Notes: generated by a model from the letters alone, not told the origin. A stretch of DNA of 10,979 nucleotides from an uncultured Actinomycetes bacterium (GCA_903928395.1 CAIYQS010000097.1:1-10979); one strand, 5' to 3'; positions 1 through 6,663 are shown, counted from the first letter of the stretch. Made by a program: numbers and translations.

Positions 1-1
1 T

Positions 2-262
2 GCAAAGCAGGGCATCCGCGTCAACGCGTTATCTCCCGGACCCGTCAACACTCCATTGCTTCGCGAACTCTTCGCCAAAGATCCAGAGCGTGCTGCTCGC
101 CGGTTAATTCACATCCCATTTGGTCGCTTCGCAGAAGCTTCAGAAATTGCTGCCGCGGTTGCCTTCTTGGCATCCGACGACTCATCCTTCATCACCGCAT
201 CTAATTTCTTGGTCGATGGTGGATTAAGTGGCGCTTACGTCACTCCTTTGGATGGCGAGTAA
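2..262 (+). CDS. Short-chain dehydrogenase/reductase (SDR), C-terminal fragment
   Basis: The gene runs in from the left edge; 86 codons are visible, ending in TAA at 260-262. The fragment opens with AKQGIRVNALSPGPVNTP, the conserved strand and loop (IRVNALSPGxxxTP) after the catalytic YxxxK of classical SDRs. It continues with the RFAEASEIAAAVAFLASDDSSFITASNFLVDGG segment that closes most FabG-like enzymes, where the VDGG loop helps form the cofactor and substrate pocket. These enzymes are cytosolic NAD(P)-dependent oxidoreductases acting on alcohol or ketone groups. The Rossmann glycine motif and the Ser-Tyr-Lys triad lie outside the window, so neither substrate nor cofactor can be named. 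The extra tail after VDGG (about 13 residues) is slightly longer than usual. A gene starting 9 nt downstream suggests co-transcription. The family call is firm; the specific function is unknown. Confidence 0.88.
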   Translation, partial: AKQGIRVNALSPGPVNTPLLRELFAKDPERAARRLIHIPFGRFAEASEIAAAVAFLASDDSSFITASNFLVDGGLSGAYVTPLDGE

Positions 263-271
263 GCACCAGCG

Positions 272-1015
272 ATGTGTCGACTACTTGGCTTCGTTTCGAC
301 CGAGGAGAAATCCTTGGTCGAAGCAGCTGGCAAAGAATTTACGGAGTTCGCGGCGCTATCATCTCGCCACGGTGATGGCTGGGGAATCGCCACCTGCAAT
401 GTACAAGAGCATGTGGACTTGCTTGTAGAACCAACTCGTGCAAAAGACAGTAAAGCTTTTGACAAAGCATCACACGAACTCAAATCAAATGGCGCGCTTT
501 TGCACCTGCGTTGGGCGACCGGTGGACTAGCAATTAACGAAGGGAACACTCACCCCTTCGCTTATCGCGATTTCTCCTTCACCCACAATGGAGCGCTCAT
601 CCCTCCTGACGCTGTGGATGCTTTCATCGAACCTAAGTATGCGGTCTTACGTCGCGGTCAAACCGACAGTGAAAGTTATTTCTACCTCATCATTACTGAA
701 ATTGAAAAATTTGGCGTCGAACGCGGGATTCTCTCGGCCATCAACATCATTCGAAAGAATTGTGTCTACTCCAGCATAAACGGCATGTTTCTTACCCCAA
801 CAGAATTCTTTGTCATTAATGAGCACAATGATGAGCGGATTCCTCAAGGAGAATTGCCAGGATACTACGATCTTTTTTACCGCACAGACGGCGCAGAAGT
901 TTTAGTCGCTTCTTCTGGTTGGACTCAAACTGGATGGCAAGAACTCCCAAATCACAGTCTAATGAAGGTAAATCGCACGAATTTGGAAATTAACATATCC
1001 AACCTCAACGATTAA
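272..1015 (+). CDS. Class II glutamine amidotransferase domain protein (YafJ-like)
   Basis: A 247-residue protein made of a single N-terminal-nucleophile glutaminase domain. Met-Cys begins it, so removal of Met exposes Cys2 as the catalytic nucleophile that releases ammonia from glutamine. Other class II motifs are in order: RHGDGWG around 32-38, HLRWAT at 78-83 (substrate carboxylate binding), NTHPF at 92-96, THNG at 104-107 (oxyanion hole) and TDSE at 131-134. No synthetase or transferase domain follows, so it is a stand-alone type like E. coli YafJ; the ammonia acceptor cannot be inferred. The ATG at 272 is fixed by the need for Cys at position 2. It has no clear Shine-Dalgarno sequence and lies 9 nt after the SDR stop, so it is probably translated from the same message. 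Its last 11 nt overlap the end of ddl on the other strand. Confidence 0.88.
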   Translation: MCRLLGFVSTEEKSLVEAAGKEFTEFAALSSRHGDGWGIATCNVQEHVDLLVEPTRAKDSKAFDKASHELKSNGALLHLRWATGGLAINEGNTHPFAYRDFSFTHNGALIPPDAVDAFIEPKYAVLRRGQTDSESYFYLIITEIEKFGVERGILSAINIIRKNCVYSSINGMFLTPTEFFVINEHNDERIPQGELPGYYDLFYRTDGAEVLVASSGWTQTGWQELPNHSLMKVNRTNLEINISNLND

Positions 1016-2048
1016 CGTGGCCAGACCTTGTTAATGCCGAATCAATTAGTATGCTAATAATTTCTGGATAAGTCAGTCCATAATGGTTCCAAAGTTTTGG
1101 GAACATCGAAGTTGGAGTGAAACCCGGCATTGTGTTGATTTCATTGACAACGATGTCACCTTTTTTGGTGTAGAAGAAATCAACGCGTGCTAACCCTTCG
1201 CAACCCAATGCTTTGAATGCTTTTTCGGCTGCATATTGGATTGCACCCGGCGGCAAATCATTTGGAAAGACAACCCTGGTAGCGTCATCCAAATATTTTG
1301 CTTCAAAGTCGTAAAATTCATGATCACCGAGAAACTGTATTTCCCCGGCAGGCGATGCAAAAAGCTTTCCGCGAATTTCTAGAACCGCACATTCTATTTC
1401 ACGACCAATAATTGCATCTTCGATCAATACTTTGGTATCAAACTCAAATCCGTGTTCAATAGCAGGCATCAAGTCTTCAAACTTTTTTACTTTTGTGGTT
1501 CCACGACTTGAACCACTTCGGGCAGGTTTAACGAACACTGGATACTTCAAATTTTCAATTTGAGAAGCAATCCACTCTCCCTTTTTGAGAACTACGCCAG
1601 GGGCGACTGAGAGTCCAGCCGCTTCAAATATTGGTTTTGCAAAAGACTTGTCCATGCCGACCGCGCTTGCTAATACTCCAGAACCAACATAACGAATTCC
1701 AGCCATTTCGCAGAGACCTTGTACCGTGCCATCTTCCCCGTAAGGGCCATGAAGTAGAGGAAAAATAACGTCAATATTCAGTTGCGAACCATTAACACTT
1801 AAGCCCTGAACACCGGCGTCAATTGCCGGAAGTGACGAATCTACCTCAGGTAACTTTCCCTCTTGAATCGCCAAGGTCGTTCTGGGATCAACCAATACCC
1901 ATTTCCCCGTACGAGTAATCCCGATCAAAATGGGTTGATATCGGTCCGGATCAATTGAGGATAAAACCCCACCCGCAGAAATGCACGAAATTTCGTGTTC
2001 AGAGGATTGCCCACCAAAGAGAATCCCAACTCTAATTTTTGCCGTCAT
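1005..2048 (-). CDS. ddl: D-alanine--D-alanine ligase
   Basis: A 347-residue ATP-grasp ligase that joins two D-alanines for the peptidoglycan stem peptide, in the cytosol. The N-terminal signature GILFGGQSSEHEIS is at 8-21, HGPYGEDGTVQG at 100-111, the ATP-binding strand FVKPARSGSSRGT at 172-184, and the C-terminal Mg/substrate motif NEINTMPGFTPTSMFP at 302-317. In the omega loop, EAKY at 249-252 keeps the Lys-Tyr pair. By analogy with E. coli DdlB Tyr216, Tyr252 predicts D-Ala-D-Ala rather than D-Ala-D-lactate production (Phe in the lactate type), hence no intrinsic vancomycin-resistance signature. The ATG start overlaps the gpsA stop as ATGA (2045-2048), implying translational coupling; GGCGGA just upstream may be a weak ribosome site. 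Length matches the family. It is the last gene of plsC-gpsA-ddl and meets the amidotransferase gene tail to tail with no visible terminator. Confidence 0.96.
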   Translation of the reverse strand: MTAKIRVGILFGGQSSEHEISCISAGGVLSSIDPDRYQPILIGITRTGKWVLVDPRTTLAIQEGKLPEVDSSLPAIDAGVQGLSVNGSQLNIDVIFPLLHGPYGEDGTVQGLCEMAGIRYVGSGVLASAVGMDKSFAKPIFEAAGLSVAPGVVLKKGEWIASQIENLKYPVFVKPARSGSSRGTTKVKKFEDLMPAIEHGFEFDTKVLIEDAIIGREIECAVLEIRGKLFASPAGEIQFLGDHEFYDFEAKYLDDATRVVFPNDLPPGAIQYAAEKAFKALGCEGLARVDFFYTKKGDIVVNEINTMPGFTPTSMFPKLWNHYGLTYPEIISILIDSALTRSGHVNR

Positions 2049-3043
2049 AATTCCGCCAAAGTGCTTACGGACATCAAACGCGCCATCGCTTGTTCTGGAG
2101 TGGTTGATCCAGTTACCGCATCAGCCATGACTTCAATGATAGGCACTTCCACGCCAACTCGATGTGCCAACTCGCGAATCGCTGAAGCAGACGCGACGCC
2201 TTCGACTGTCTTTGCTACCTCTTGCCGCGCACCTTCGATGGTGCCAATACGACCAAAGGCCTCCCCAAATTGACGATTTCGCGATAGCGGCGAACCACAA
2301 CTGGCGACGATGTCGCCCATGCCTGCTAATCCAAGGAAGGTGAGCGGATTTGCGCCGTAACTTTGCCCAAAACGTGCTACCTCGGATAGGCCACGAGTGA
2401 TCACCATCGCCTGCGTATTTTCACCGAGATTCATACCAATAGTCATTCCAACAGCTAGAGCAACCACGCTTTTTGCAGCGCCAGCAAGTTCGCATCCAAC
2501 TAAGTCATCAGAGGGATAAATACGGAAATAAGGGGTGGTGAATAATTCGATCATCAGATTTTGTATTGCCTTATTACTTGATGCAGCTACCGCCCCGGCT
2601 GGTTCACGGAGCGACAACTCCCCCGCCAAATTTGGGCCCGTAATTAAGCCAATCAGCTCCGGATCGCTACCCAATTCTTGAATGATTACTTCGGTCATAC
2701 GCGACATGGTGTCCGCTTCTATGCCCTTGAGGGTTGAAAGTATTGGGCGATCACCCGGAAAGATAGCCCGCCAGCTTCGCAAATTTTCTCGCAAAGTTTG
2801 TGCAGGAACTGCAAGCACTAACGCTCCTCCAAAATTGAACGCTTCTTGGATATCGTTTGTCGCAACAAGATTTTCTGGAAGATAAATCCCAGGTAGAAAT
2901 TTATGATTACTTCGTGAGGTACTAATTTCATCAACTACCAACGAATTGCGGCCCCACACGAGTACCTCATGACCAGCGTCGCAGAGGACTTGGGCAAGCG
3001 TCGTTCCCCAAGCTCCGGTTCCCAGCACCGTTGCGCGCGCCAT
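2045..3043 (-). CDS. gpsA: NAD(P)-dependent glycerol-3-phosphate dehydrogenase
   Basis: A 332-residue cytosolic enzyme that reduces dihydroxyacetone phosphate to sn-glycerol-3-phosphate, the backbone of phospholipids. The Rossmann motif GTGAWGTTLA is at 8-17. NHKFLPGIYLPENL at 46-59 is the usual GpsA segment, followed by STLKGIE at 103-109 with a likely catalytic Lys106. LITGPNLAGE at 133-142 is the family TGPN motif, and ELAGAAKSVVALAVG at 185-199 carries the second active-site lysine, Lys191. GLAGMGDIVASCGSPLSRNRQFG at 238-260 contains Asp244 and the phosphate-binding SRNR loop. The ATG shares one base with the plsC stop (TAATG at 3041-3045), so the two are coupled. A purine-rich AAAGAAAAG precedes the start instead of a classical Shine-Dalgarno. 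Its product is acylated at position 1 and then by PlsC, which explains the neighbourhood. No odd features. Confidence 0.97.
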   Translation of the reverse strand: MARATVLGTGAWGTTLAQVLCDAGHEVLVWGRNSLVVDEISTSRSNHKFLPGIYLPENLVATNDIQEAFNFGGALVLAVPAQTLRENLRSWRAIFPGDRPILSTLKGIEADTMSRMTEVIIQELGSDPELIGLITGPNLAGELSLREPAGAVAASSNKAIQNLMIELFTTPYFRIYPSDDLVGCELAGAAKSVVALAVGMTIGMNLGENTQAMVITRGLSEVARFGQSYGANPLTFLGLAGMGDIVASCGSPLSRNRQFGEAFGRIGTIEGARQEVAKTVEGVASASAIRELAHRVGVEVPIIEVMADAVTGSTTPEQAMARLMSVSTLAEL

Positions 3044-3840
3044 TACTTTTCTTTTCGTTTCTTATAGTTGCCAATGCGTGGCAGATCTGATTGGCGGGGA
3101 TCAAAGATCTCTATTGGAGCTTTCTCTCCCCTAATCTCCTCCAGCAATGAAGTGACCGCTTTCATGGCATACGCAGTCGCTTCAACCATAGCTTGAACAT
3201 CATCTTCTCTCCCGTACCATGGCGAAAAATCCAAAGGCTTCCCGGCAATAACAGTTACCTTGGTTCGCGGCCACAATTTTGGTCTCTTGCTATATGGCGG
3301 CAGAATTTCCGCCGCTCCCCATTGCGCGCAAGGAATCACTGGCGCTTGCGTCACTACAGCAAGTCGAGCCAGCCCGGTTTTTGCTGCCATCGGCCAAAGA
3401 TTTTCATCACGGGTGAGGGTTCCTTTGGGGTAAACCCCCAGACAATGGCCGGAGGAGAGAAATGCGATTGCATACGGCAGCGCGATAATTCCGGCTCCTT
3501 TTACCTCGCGTTCTACTGGCACTTGCTCTGCGTGGCGTAAAACCCAACCAACAATAGGGATTCTGAAAAGTGATGCTTTGCCGAGGAATCTGACTGCCCG
3601 GCCATTGCCGTAAAGGAAATGGGCGAACACCAGCGGATCAACATATGAAATGTGGTTGCTTATGGCGATCATTGGACCTGAAGTTGGAATGTTTTCTACT
3701 CCGCGCCATTCTTCTTTAGAAATAAATTTAAGCAATGGGATCAAAAAGCCTGCACCAAATTTCCAGGTTGGATTAGCACCTAAGGGGTGACCTTTGGGAG
3801 CGGCATAAACCGGGTTGAGGTCACTTCCTTGATTTCCCAC
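3043..3840 (-). CDS. plsC: 1-acyl-sn-glycerol-3-phosphate acyltransferase (PlsC family)
   Basis: A 265-residue acyltransferase predicted to esterify lysophosphatidic acid at the membrane surface, giving phosphatidic acid. The catalytic motif NHxxxxD is NHISYVD at 62-68 (His63, Asp68). Motif II is the FLGKASLFRIPIVGWVLR region at 85-102, and VIPCAQWG at 168-175 is motif IV. Motif III, normally (F/Y)PEGT, reads YPKGTLTRD at 137-145: Lys139 (codon AAA) stands where Glu is conserved. The hydrophobic stretches are consistent with peripheral membrane binding; there is no signal peptide. The C-terminal 30 residues are basic and hydrophilic. The GTG start has no Shine-Dalgarno, but TAAACT ends exactly 6 nt upstream, which suits a leaderless message. 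It is the first gene of plsC-gpsA-ddl. The family call is firm; full activity is uncertain because of Lys139. Confidence 0.92.
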   Translation of the reverse strand: MGNQGSDLNPVYAAPKGHPLGANPTWKFGAGFLIPLLKFISKEEWRGVENIPTSGPMIAISNHISYVDPLVFAHFLYGNGRAVRFLGKASLFRIPIVGWVLRHAEQVPVEREVKGAGIIALPYAIAFLSSGHCLGVYPKGTLTRDENLWPMAAKTGLARLAVVTQAPVIPCAQWGAAEILPPYSKRPKLWPRTKVTVIAGKPLDFSPWYGREDDVQAMVEATAYAMKAVTSLLEEIRGEKAPIEIFDPRQSDLPRIGNYKKRKEK

Positions 3841-3846
3841 AGCGAG

Positions 3847-3852
3847 AGTTTA
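3847..3852 (-). promoter_or_regulatory. Candidate -10 element for a leaderless plsC transcript
   Basis: The minus strand reads TAAACT, then CTCGCT, then the GTG start of plsC. A TANNNT hexamer ending 6 nt before the start codon would put the transcription start on the GTG itself. This geometry is common in actinobacterial leaderless genes and fits the absence of a Shine-Dalgarno sequence. The -35 match (TTAGTT, 16 nt upstream) is poor. The region sits just downstream of the hup terminator, where a new promoter is expected. Confidence 0.45.
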
Positions 3853-3913
3853 GTAGGTATTCATTAGCAACTAAGTTTTTTGGGCTCTGCTATGAAAATT
3901 CATGCTTCTCAAT

Positions 3914-3950
3914 AAAAAATGAGGGGAAGCGTTCTCGCTTCCCCTCATTT
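3914..3950 (-). terminator. Strong intrinsic terminator of hup
   Basis: A perfect 15-bp inverted repeat has arms at 3917-3931 and 3936-3950 around the tetraloop TTCT (3932-3935 on the plus strand). Read on the minus strand, the 3' arm runs straight into a U tract (six consecutive T from 3919 to 3914). It lies 16 nt after the hup stop codon, so it ends the hup message and separates it from plsC. The GC-rich core GAGGGGAAGCG makes it by far the strongest hairpin in the window. Confidence 0.93.
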
Positions 3951-3966
3951 AAGTTCGGTACTTAAT

Positions 3967-4461
3967 CTACTTCTTAACAACCTTCTTGGCTGGTGCTGCC
4001 TTCTTGGCTGGTGCTGCCTTCTTTGCAGGAGCTTTCTTAGCTGGAGCTGCCTTCTTTGCAGGAGCTTTCTTGGCTGGTGCTGCCTTCTTTGCAGGAGCTT
4101 TCTTTGCAACTGGCTTTGCTACAACTTTGACTACAACTTTTGGAACAACCTTTACAGGTGGCTTTGGAGCTGCTTCAAGTTTGCGTGCACCAGCAATAAT
4201 TTCTTTCAAGGCTTTTGCAGGCAAGAAGCGAACCTTCTTGCTGGCTTTGATCTGAATTGTCTCGCCGGTAAATGGGTTACGACCCTTACGGGCAGGACGA
4301 TCGACCTTCTTAAACTTTCCGAAATCATTGATCATGACGTCATCGCCCTTAGAAATATTACGAACGATCGCGTCAAAAACTACGTCGACAGCGCGTGCTG
4401 CCTCTTTCTTGCTATCCCCAAATTGTGGAGCCAAGTATGCGATGAACTGGGCCTTGTTCAT
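3967..4461 (-). CDS. hup: HU-family nucleoid protein with histone H1-like Lys/Ala/Pro tail
   Basis: A 164-residue DNA-binding protein. Residues 1-91 form a normal HU domain: the N-terminal dimerisation helices start MNKAQFIAYLAPQF. The FGKF turn is at 47-50, and the DNA-clasping arm has RPARKGRNPFTGE at 55-67, whose RNP (61-63) contains the proline that intercalates in DNA. Residues 95-120 are rich in Lys, Val and Pro. From about 119 to the end the tail repeats APAKK/AAPAKK units, very basic and probably disordered. This HU-plus-tail form is typical of Actinobacteria (mycobacterial HupB, Streptomyces HupS); the tail binds and compacts DNA and is often acetylated or methylated. A good Shine-Dalgarno, AAGGGG, lies 5 nt before the ATG. 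The gene is flanked by its own terminator and by an upstream region with two palindromes, so it is probably transcribed alone and heavily. Confidence 0.96.
   Translation of the reverse strand: MNKAQFIAYLAPQFGDSKKEAARAVDVVFDAIVRNISKGDDVMINDFGKFKKVDRPARKGRNPFTGETIQIKASKKVRFLPAKALKEIIAGARKLEAAPKPPVKVVPKVVVKVVAKPVAKKAPAKKAAPAKKAPAKKAAPAKKAPAKKAAPAKKAAPAKKVVKK
3983..4106 (-). repeat. Direct repeats encoding the HU tail (18-nt and 33-nt units)
   Basis: An 18-nt unit, TTCTTGGCTGGTGCTGCC on the plus strand, occurs twice back to back at 3983-4000 and 4001-4018. A 33-nt unit starting TTCTTTGCAGGAGCTTTCTT follows at 4019-4051 and 4052-4084, with a partial third copy from 4085 to about 4106. The two complete 33-nt units differ by only a few bases, and each encodes 11 residues of the PAKKA tail. 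Such near-identity suggests recent slippage or unequal exchange. Confidence 0.85.
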
Positions 4462-4466
4462 TAGTT

Positions 4467-4472
4467 CCCCTT
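4467..4472 (-). promoter_or_regulatory. Ribosome binding site of hup
   Basis: AAGGGG on the minus strand, 5 nt before the ATG at 4461. It is one of the better Shine-Dalgarno sequences in the window and abuts the palindrome at 4473-4486, so structure or protein binding there could mask it. Confidence 0.7.
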
Positions 4473-4486
4473 AAATACGCGTATTT
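4473..4486. promoter_or_regulatory. 14-bp perfect palindrome upstream of hup, proximal copy
   Basis: AAATACGCGTATTT is a perfect palindrome directly upstream of the hup Shine-Dalgarno. Its central 8-mer TACGCGTA (4476-4483) recurs in a second, longer palindrome at 4577-4592, with centres 105 bp apart. A short hairpin (TAGGC-TTTT-GCCTA, 4489-4502) lies beside it. The arrangement suggests an operator for a dimeric regulator; which protein is unknown. Confidence 0.45.
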
Positions 4487-4488
4487 CT

Positions 4489-4502
4489 TAGGCTTTTGCC
4501 TA
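4489..4502 (-). other. Small hairpin in the hup leader
   Basis: TAGGC (4489-4493) and GCCTA (4498-4502) can pair around TTTT, giving a 5-bp stem in the probable hup 5' untranslated region. No long U tract follows it, so it is not a convincing terminator. A role in mRNA stability or translation is possible but unproven. Confidence 0.3.
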
Positions 4503-4576
4503 CAAAATGAAATCTACGCGGGTCCTCGACAAAGCAGCCCTATTAATAACGGTGTGTCGCAGGTGAAAAAATCCAC

Positions 4577-4592
4577 TTTTTACGCGTAAAAA
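4577..4592. promoter_or_regulatory. 16-bp perfect palindrome upstream of hup, distal copy
   Basis: TTTTTACGCGTAAAAA is a perfect palindrome with the same TACGCGTA core (4581-4588) as the copy next to the hup start. It also supplies the T-rich run after the weak hairpin behind leuD, so part of its sequence may reflect terminator function. The 4462-4651 region holds no gene. TATTAA-like -10 candidates exist on the minus strand near 4540-4555, but none has a good -35. Confidence 0.4.
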
Positions 4593-4616
4593 ACTCTAAA
4601 TCAACGGTAGAGAGTT
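4588..4616 (-). terminator. Weak candidate terminator of leuCD
   Basis: On the minus strand AACTCT (4616-4611) can pair with AGAGTT (4597-4592) across a 13-nt loop, followed by a T run to 4588. The stem is only 6 bp and AT-rich. It lies 36 nt after the leuD stop, the right place for a terminator, but the call rests mainly on position and the T run. The loop sequence CTACCG could alternatively pair with CGGTAG further upstream (4633-4638), which would compete with the stem. Confidence 0.35.
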
Positions 4617-4651
4617 GCCATAAATTTCTCCGCTACCGCCTATTAAGTGAA

Positions 4652-5251
4652 TTATGAGCGTATTGGAAGGGTTTTTGGCTTGTAAGTTGGGCGATTACTC
4701 TCGAAAGTAGTCACAGAGTCGATATTTTTCAGCGTTAAACCGATGTCATCGAGCCCCTCCATGAGGCGCCAACGCGTGTAATCATCGATTTCAAAGGTAA
4801 ATACCTCGTTTCCGAGCCGTACATTTTTCGCAGCTAAATCAACCGTCACCTGAACTGTTGGATCGACCTCAATGGCATCCCAGATCTTTTCGACGCTCGC
4901 CTGTGGAAGAACTACAGTGAGCAATCCACCTTTTTGCGAATTGCCCCGGAAAATATCGGCGAAACGACTTGAGATAACTGCTTTAAAGCCATAGTTTTGT
5001 AAGGCCCAGACCGCGTGTTCGCGAGAAGAACCCGTTCCAAAATCCGCACCGGCAACCAAAATAGTTGCGGCTTTGTATTGCGGTTGGTTCAGTACGAATT
5101 CTGGATCATTGCGCCATGCGGCAAAGAGTCCATCCTCAAATCCGCTCTTAGTTACGCGTTTTAAATATACAGCGGGAATAATTTGATCGGTGTCAACATT
5201 TGAACGACGCAATGGAACCGCGGTACCGGTGTGAGAAATAAATTTTTCCAT
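4652..5251 (-). CDS. leuD: 3-isopropylmalate dehydratase, small subunit
   Basis: A 199-residue subunit that pairs with LeuC to isomerise 2-isopropylmalate to 3-isopropylmalate in leucine synthesis. It carries the aconitase swivel domain: the N-terminal FISHTGTAVPLRRSNVDTDQIIPAVYLKR, then ILVAGADFGTGSSREHAVWAL at 64-84, where GxGSSREHA binds the substrate carboxylates. The SSRFADIFRGNSQKGGLL segment follows. Length is normal for the bacterial subunit (about 200). The ATG is preceded by AGGAGA (5257-5262), which overlaps the leuC stop codon TAG (5261-5263), so leuC and leuD are one transcription unit with likely coupled translation. It ends 190 nt before the hup start with a weak hairpin behind it. 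No missing motif. Confidence 0.97.
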   Translation of the reverse strand: MEKFISHTGTAVPLRRSNVDTDQIIPAVYLKRVTKSGFEDGLFAAWRNDPEFVLNQPQYKAATILVAGADFGTGSSREHAVWALQNYGFKAVISSRFADIFRGNSQKGGLLTVVLPQASVEKIWDAIEVDPTVQVTVDLAAKNVRLGNEVFTFEIDDYTRWRLMEGLDDIGLTLKNIDSVTTFESNRPTYKPKTLPIRS

Positions 5252-5256
5252 GATGG

Positions 5257-5262
5257 TCTCCT
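5257..5262 (-). promoter_or_regulatory. Ribosome binding site of leuD
   Basis: AGGAGA on the minus strand, 5 nt before the leuD ATG (5249-5251). It shares two bases with the leuC stop codon, tying leuD translation to termination on leuC. Confidence 0.7.
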
Positions 5263-6658
5263 ATAGATCTGCCGGTGATGAAAGCGTTCCGCGAATTGCG
5301 GTCGCTGCAGCAACGAGTGGGCTTACAAGGTGGGTACGACCACCCTTACCTTGTCGTCCTTCAAAATTTCTGTTTGATGTAGAAGCTGAACGCTCCCCTA
5401 CAGCTAATTGATCCGGATTCATTCCAAGACACATTGAGCATCCAGCATTTCGCCATTCTGCGCCGAAGTCCAAGAAAACTTTATCCAAACCTTCTTGTTC
5501 GGCTTGCAGGCGAACTCGTGCAGAGCCGGGAACAACCAACATGCGAACCGAGTCGGACTTTTTCTTTCCTTTTACAACTGCTGCAGCTGCACGCAAGTCC
5601 TCGATACGACCATTTGTACATGATCCAAGAAAGATGGTGTCTACTTTTATGGATTTAAGCGGCGCTCCTGCTTCCAGGCCCATGTAGGTAAGTGCCCGCT
5701 CTGCAGCGCCACGTTCTTCAATATCCGAAATTTCGGCGGGATTGGGAACAGACGCATTTAGCGGAAGTCCCTGCCCAGGATTAGTACCCCATGTAACAAA
5801 CGGAGCCAACTCCGCTGCATTTAAGAAGATTTCAGAGTCGAACTCTGCATCTTCATCGGATTTAAGTGTTGACCAATATTCGACGGCTGCGTCCCAATCA
5901 GCTCCTTGTGGTGCATGGGGCTTATTTTTAACGTACTCAAATGTTGTTTCATCAGGTGCGATCAAACCAGCACGAGCTCCCGCTTCAATCGACATGTTGC
6001 AGATCGTCATGCGACCTTCCATTGATAAAGCCTTGATCGCGGAGCCACGGTATTCGAGAACATACCCTTGTCCACCGCCGGTTCCAATCTTTGCAATGAT
6101 CGCCAAGATAATGTCCTTAGCTGTGACCCCATCAGGGAGAACCCCATCAACATTAATCGCCAAAGTCTTTGGTCGAACTAATGGCAGTGTTTGAGTTGCT
6201 AAAACGTGTTCAACTTCAGACGTTCCTATTCCAAATGCAAGTGCACCAAATGCTCCGTGCGTTGATGTATGTGAATCTCCACAAACTATTGTCATACCCG
6301 GTTGCGTTACACCAAGTTGCGGTCCAACAACGTGAACGATTCCTTGCTCTGCATCACCTAATGAATGAAGTCGCACACCAAATTCTGCGCAATTCTTACG
6401 CAAGGTATCGACCTGCAACTTAGAAACTGGGTCTGCAATTGGCAAATCAATGTTTAACGTCGGAGTGTTGTGATCCTCCGTGGCGATTGTTAAGTCGGGT
6501 CGGCGTACTTGGCGGCCGGCAAGGCGTAAGCCATCAAAAGCTTGAGGTGAAGTGACCTCATGAATCAAGTGGAGGTCAATGTAAATGAGGTCGGGTTCTC
6601 CCGTGGCGCTGCGGACAATATGGTCGGCCCAGATCTTTTCGGCTAGTGTCTTGCTCAT
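5261..6658 (-). CDS. leuC: 3-isopropylmalate dehydratase, large subunit
   Basis: A 465-residue aconitase-family subunit with a 4Fe-4S cluster; with LeuD it catalyses the second step of leucine synthesis. The cluster ligands are Cys347 in FLGSCTNGR (343-351) and Cys407/Cys410 in GCSMCLGMNPDQL (406-418). Other family blocks are LIHEVTSPQAFDGLR (31-45), ATEDHNTPT (59-67), VCGDSHTSTHGAFGALAFGIGTSEVEH (125-151) and SNRNFEGRQGKGGRTHLVSP (428-447). The frame stays open 57 codons further upstream, but that extension runs into the divergent regulator gene and looks nothing like LeuC. The ATG at 6656-6658 gives the standard MSKTLAEKIW start and has GAGGGAG 5 nt before it. The gene is transcribed away from the IclR-type regulator, which probably controls it. 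Confidence 0.97.
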   Translation of the reverse strand: MSKTLAEKIWADHIVRSATGEPDLIYIDLHLIHEVTSPQAFDGLRLAGRQVRRPDLTIATEDHNTPTLNIDLPIADPVSKLQVDTLRKNCAEFGVRLHSLGDAEQGIVHVVGPQLGVTQPGMTIVCGDSHTSTHGAFGALAFGIGTSEVEHVLATQTLPLVRPKTLAINVDGVLPDGVTAKDIILAIIAKIGTGGGQGYVLEYRGSAIKALSMEGRMTICNMSIEAGARAGLIAPDETTFEYVKNKPHAPQGADWDAAVEYWSTLKSDEDAEFDSEIFLNAAELAPFVTWGTNPGQGLPLNASVPNPAEISDIEERGAAERALTYMGLEAGAPLKSIKVDTIFLGSCTNGRIEDLRAAAAVVKGKKKSDSVRMLVVPGSARVRLQAEQEGLDKVFLDFGAEWRNAGCSMCLGMNPDQLAVGERSASTSNRNFEGRQGKGGRTHLVSPLVAAATAIRGTLSSPADL

Positions 6659-6663
6659 TGCGG

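Noticed and set aside
235..549. A 104-codon minus-strand open frame over the SDR and amidotransferase genes
   Set aside because: It is antisense to two well-supported genes and has no recognisable motif.
3919..4464. A 181-codon plus-strand open frame with repeated GWCCLLCRSFL units, longer than the real gene beneath it
   Set aside because: It is the complement of the hup Lys/Ala repeats. The minus-strand frame gives a textbook HU protein with a ribosome site, and the Cys/Trp/Leu repeats are what its complement must read.
4462..4651. A small RNA, tRNA or riboswitch in the 190-nt gap between leuD and hup
   Set aside because: No cloverleaf, T-loop sequence or riboswitch core could be recognised; the visible structure is limited to two palindromes, a 5-bp hairpin and a weak terminator.
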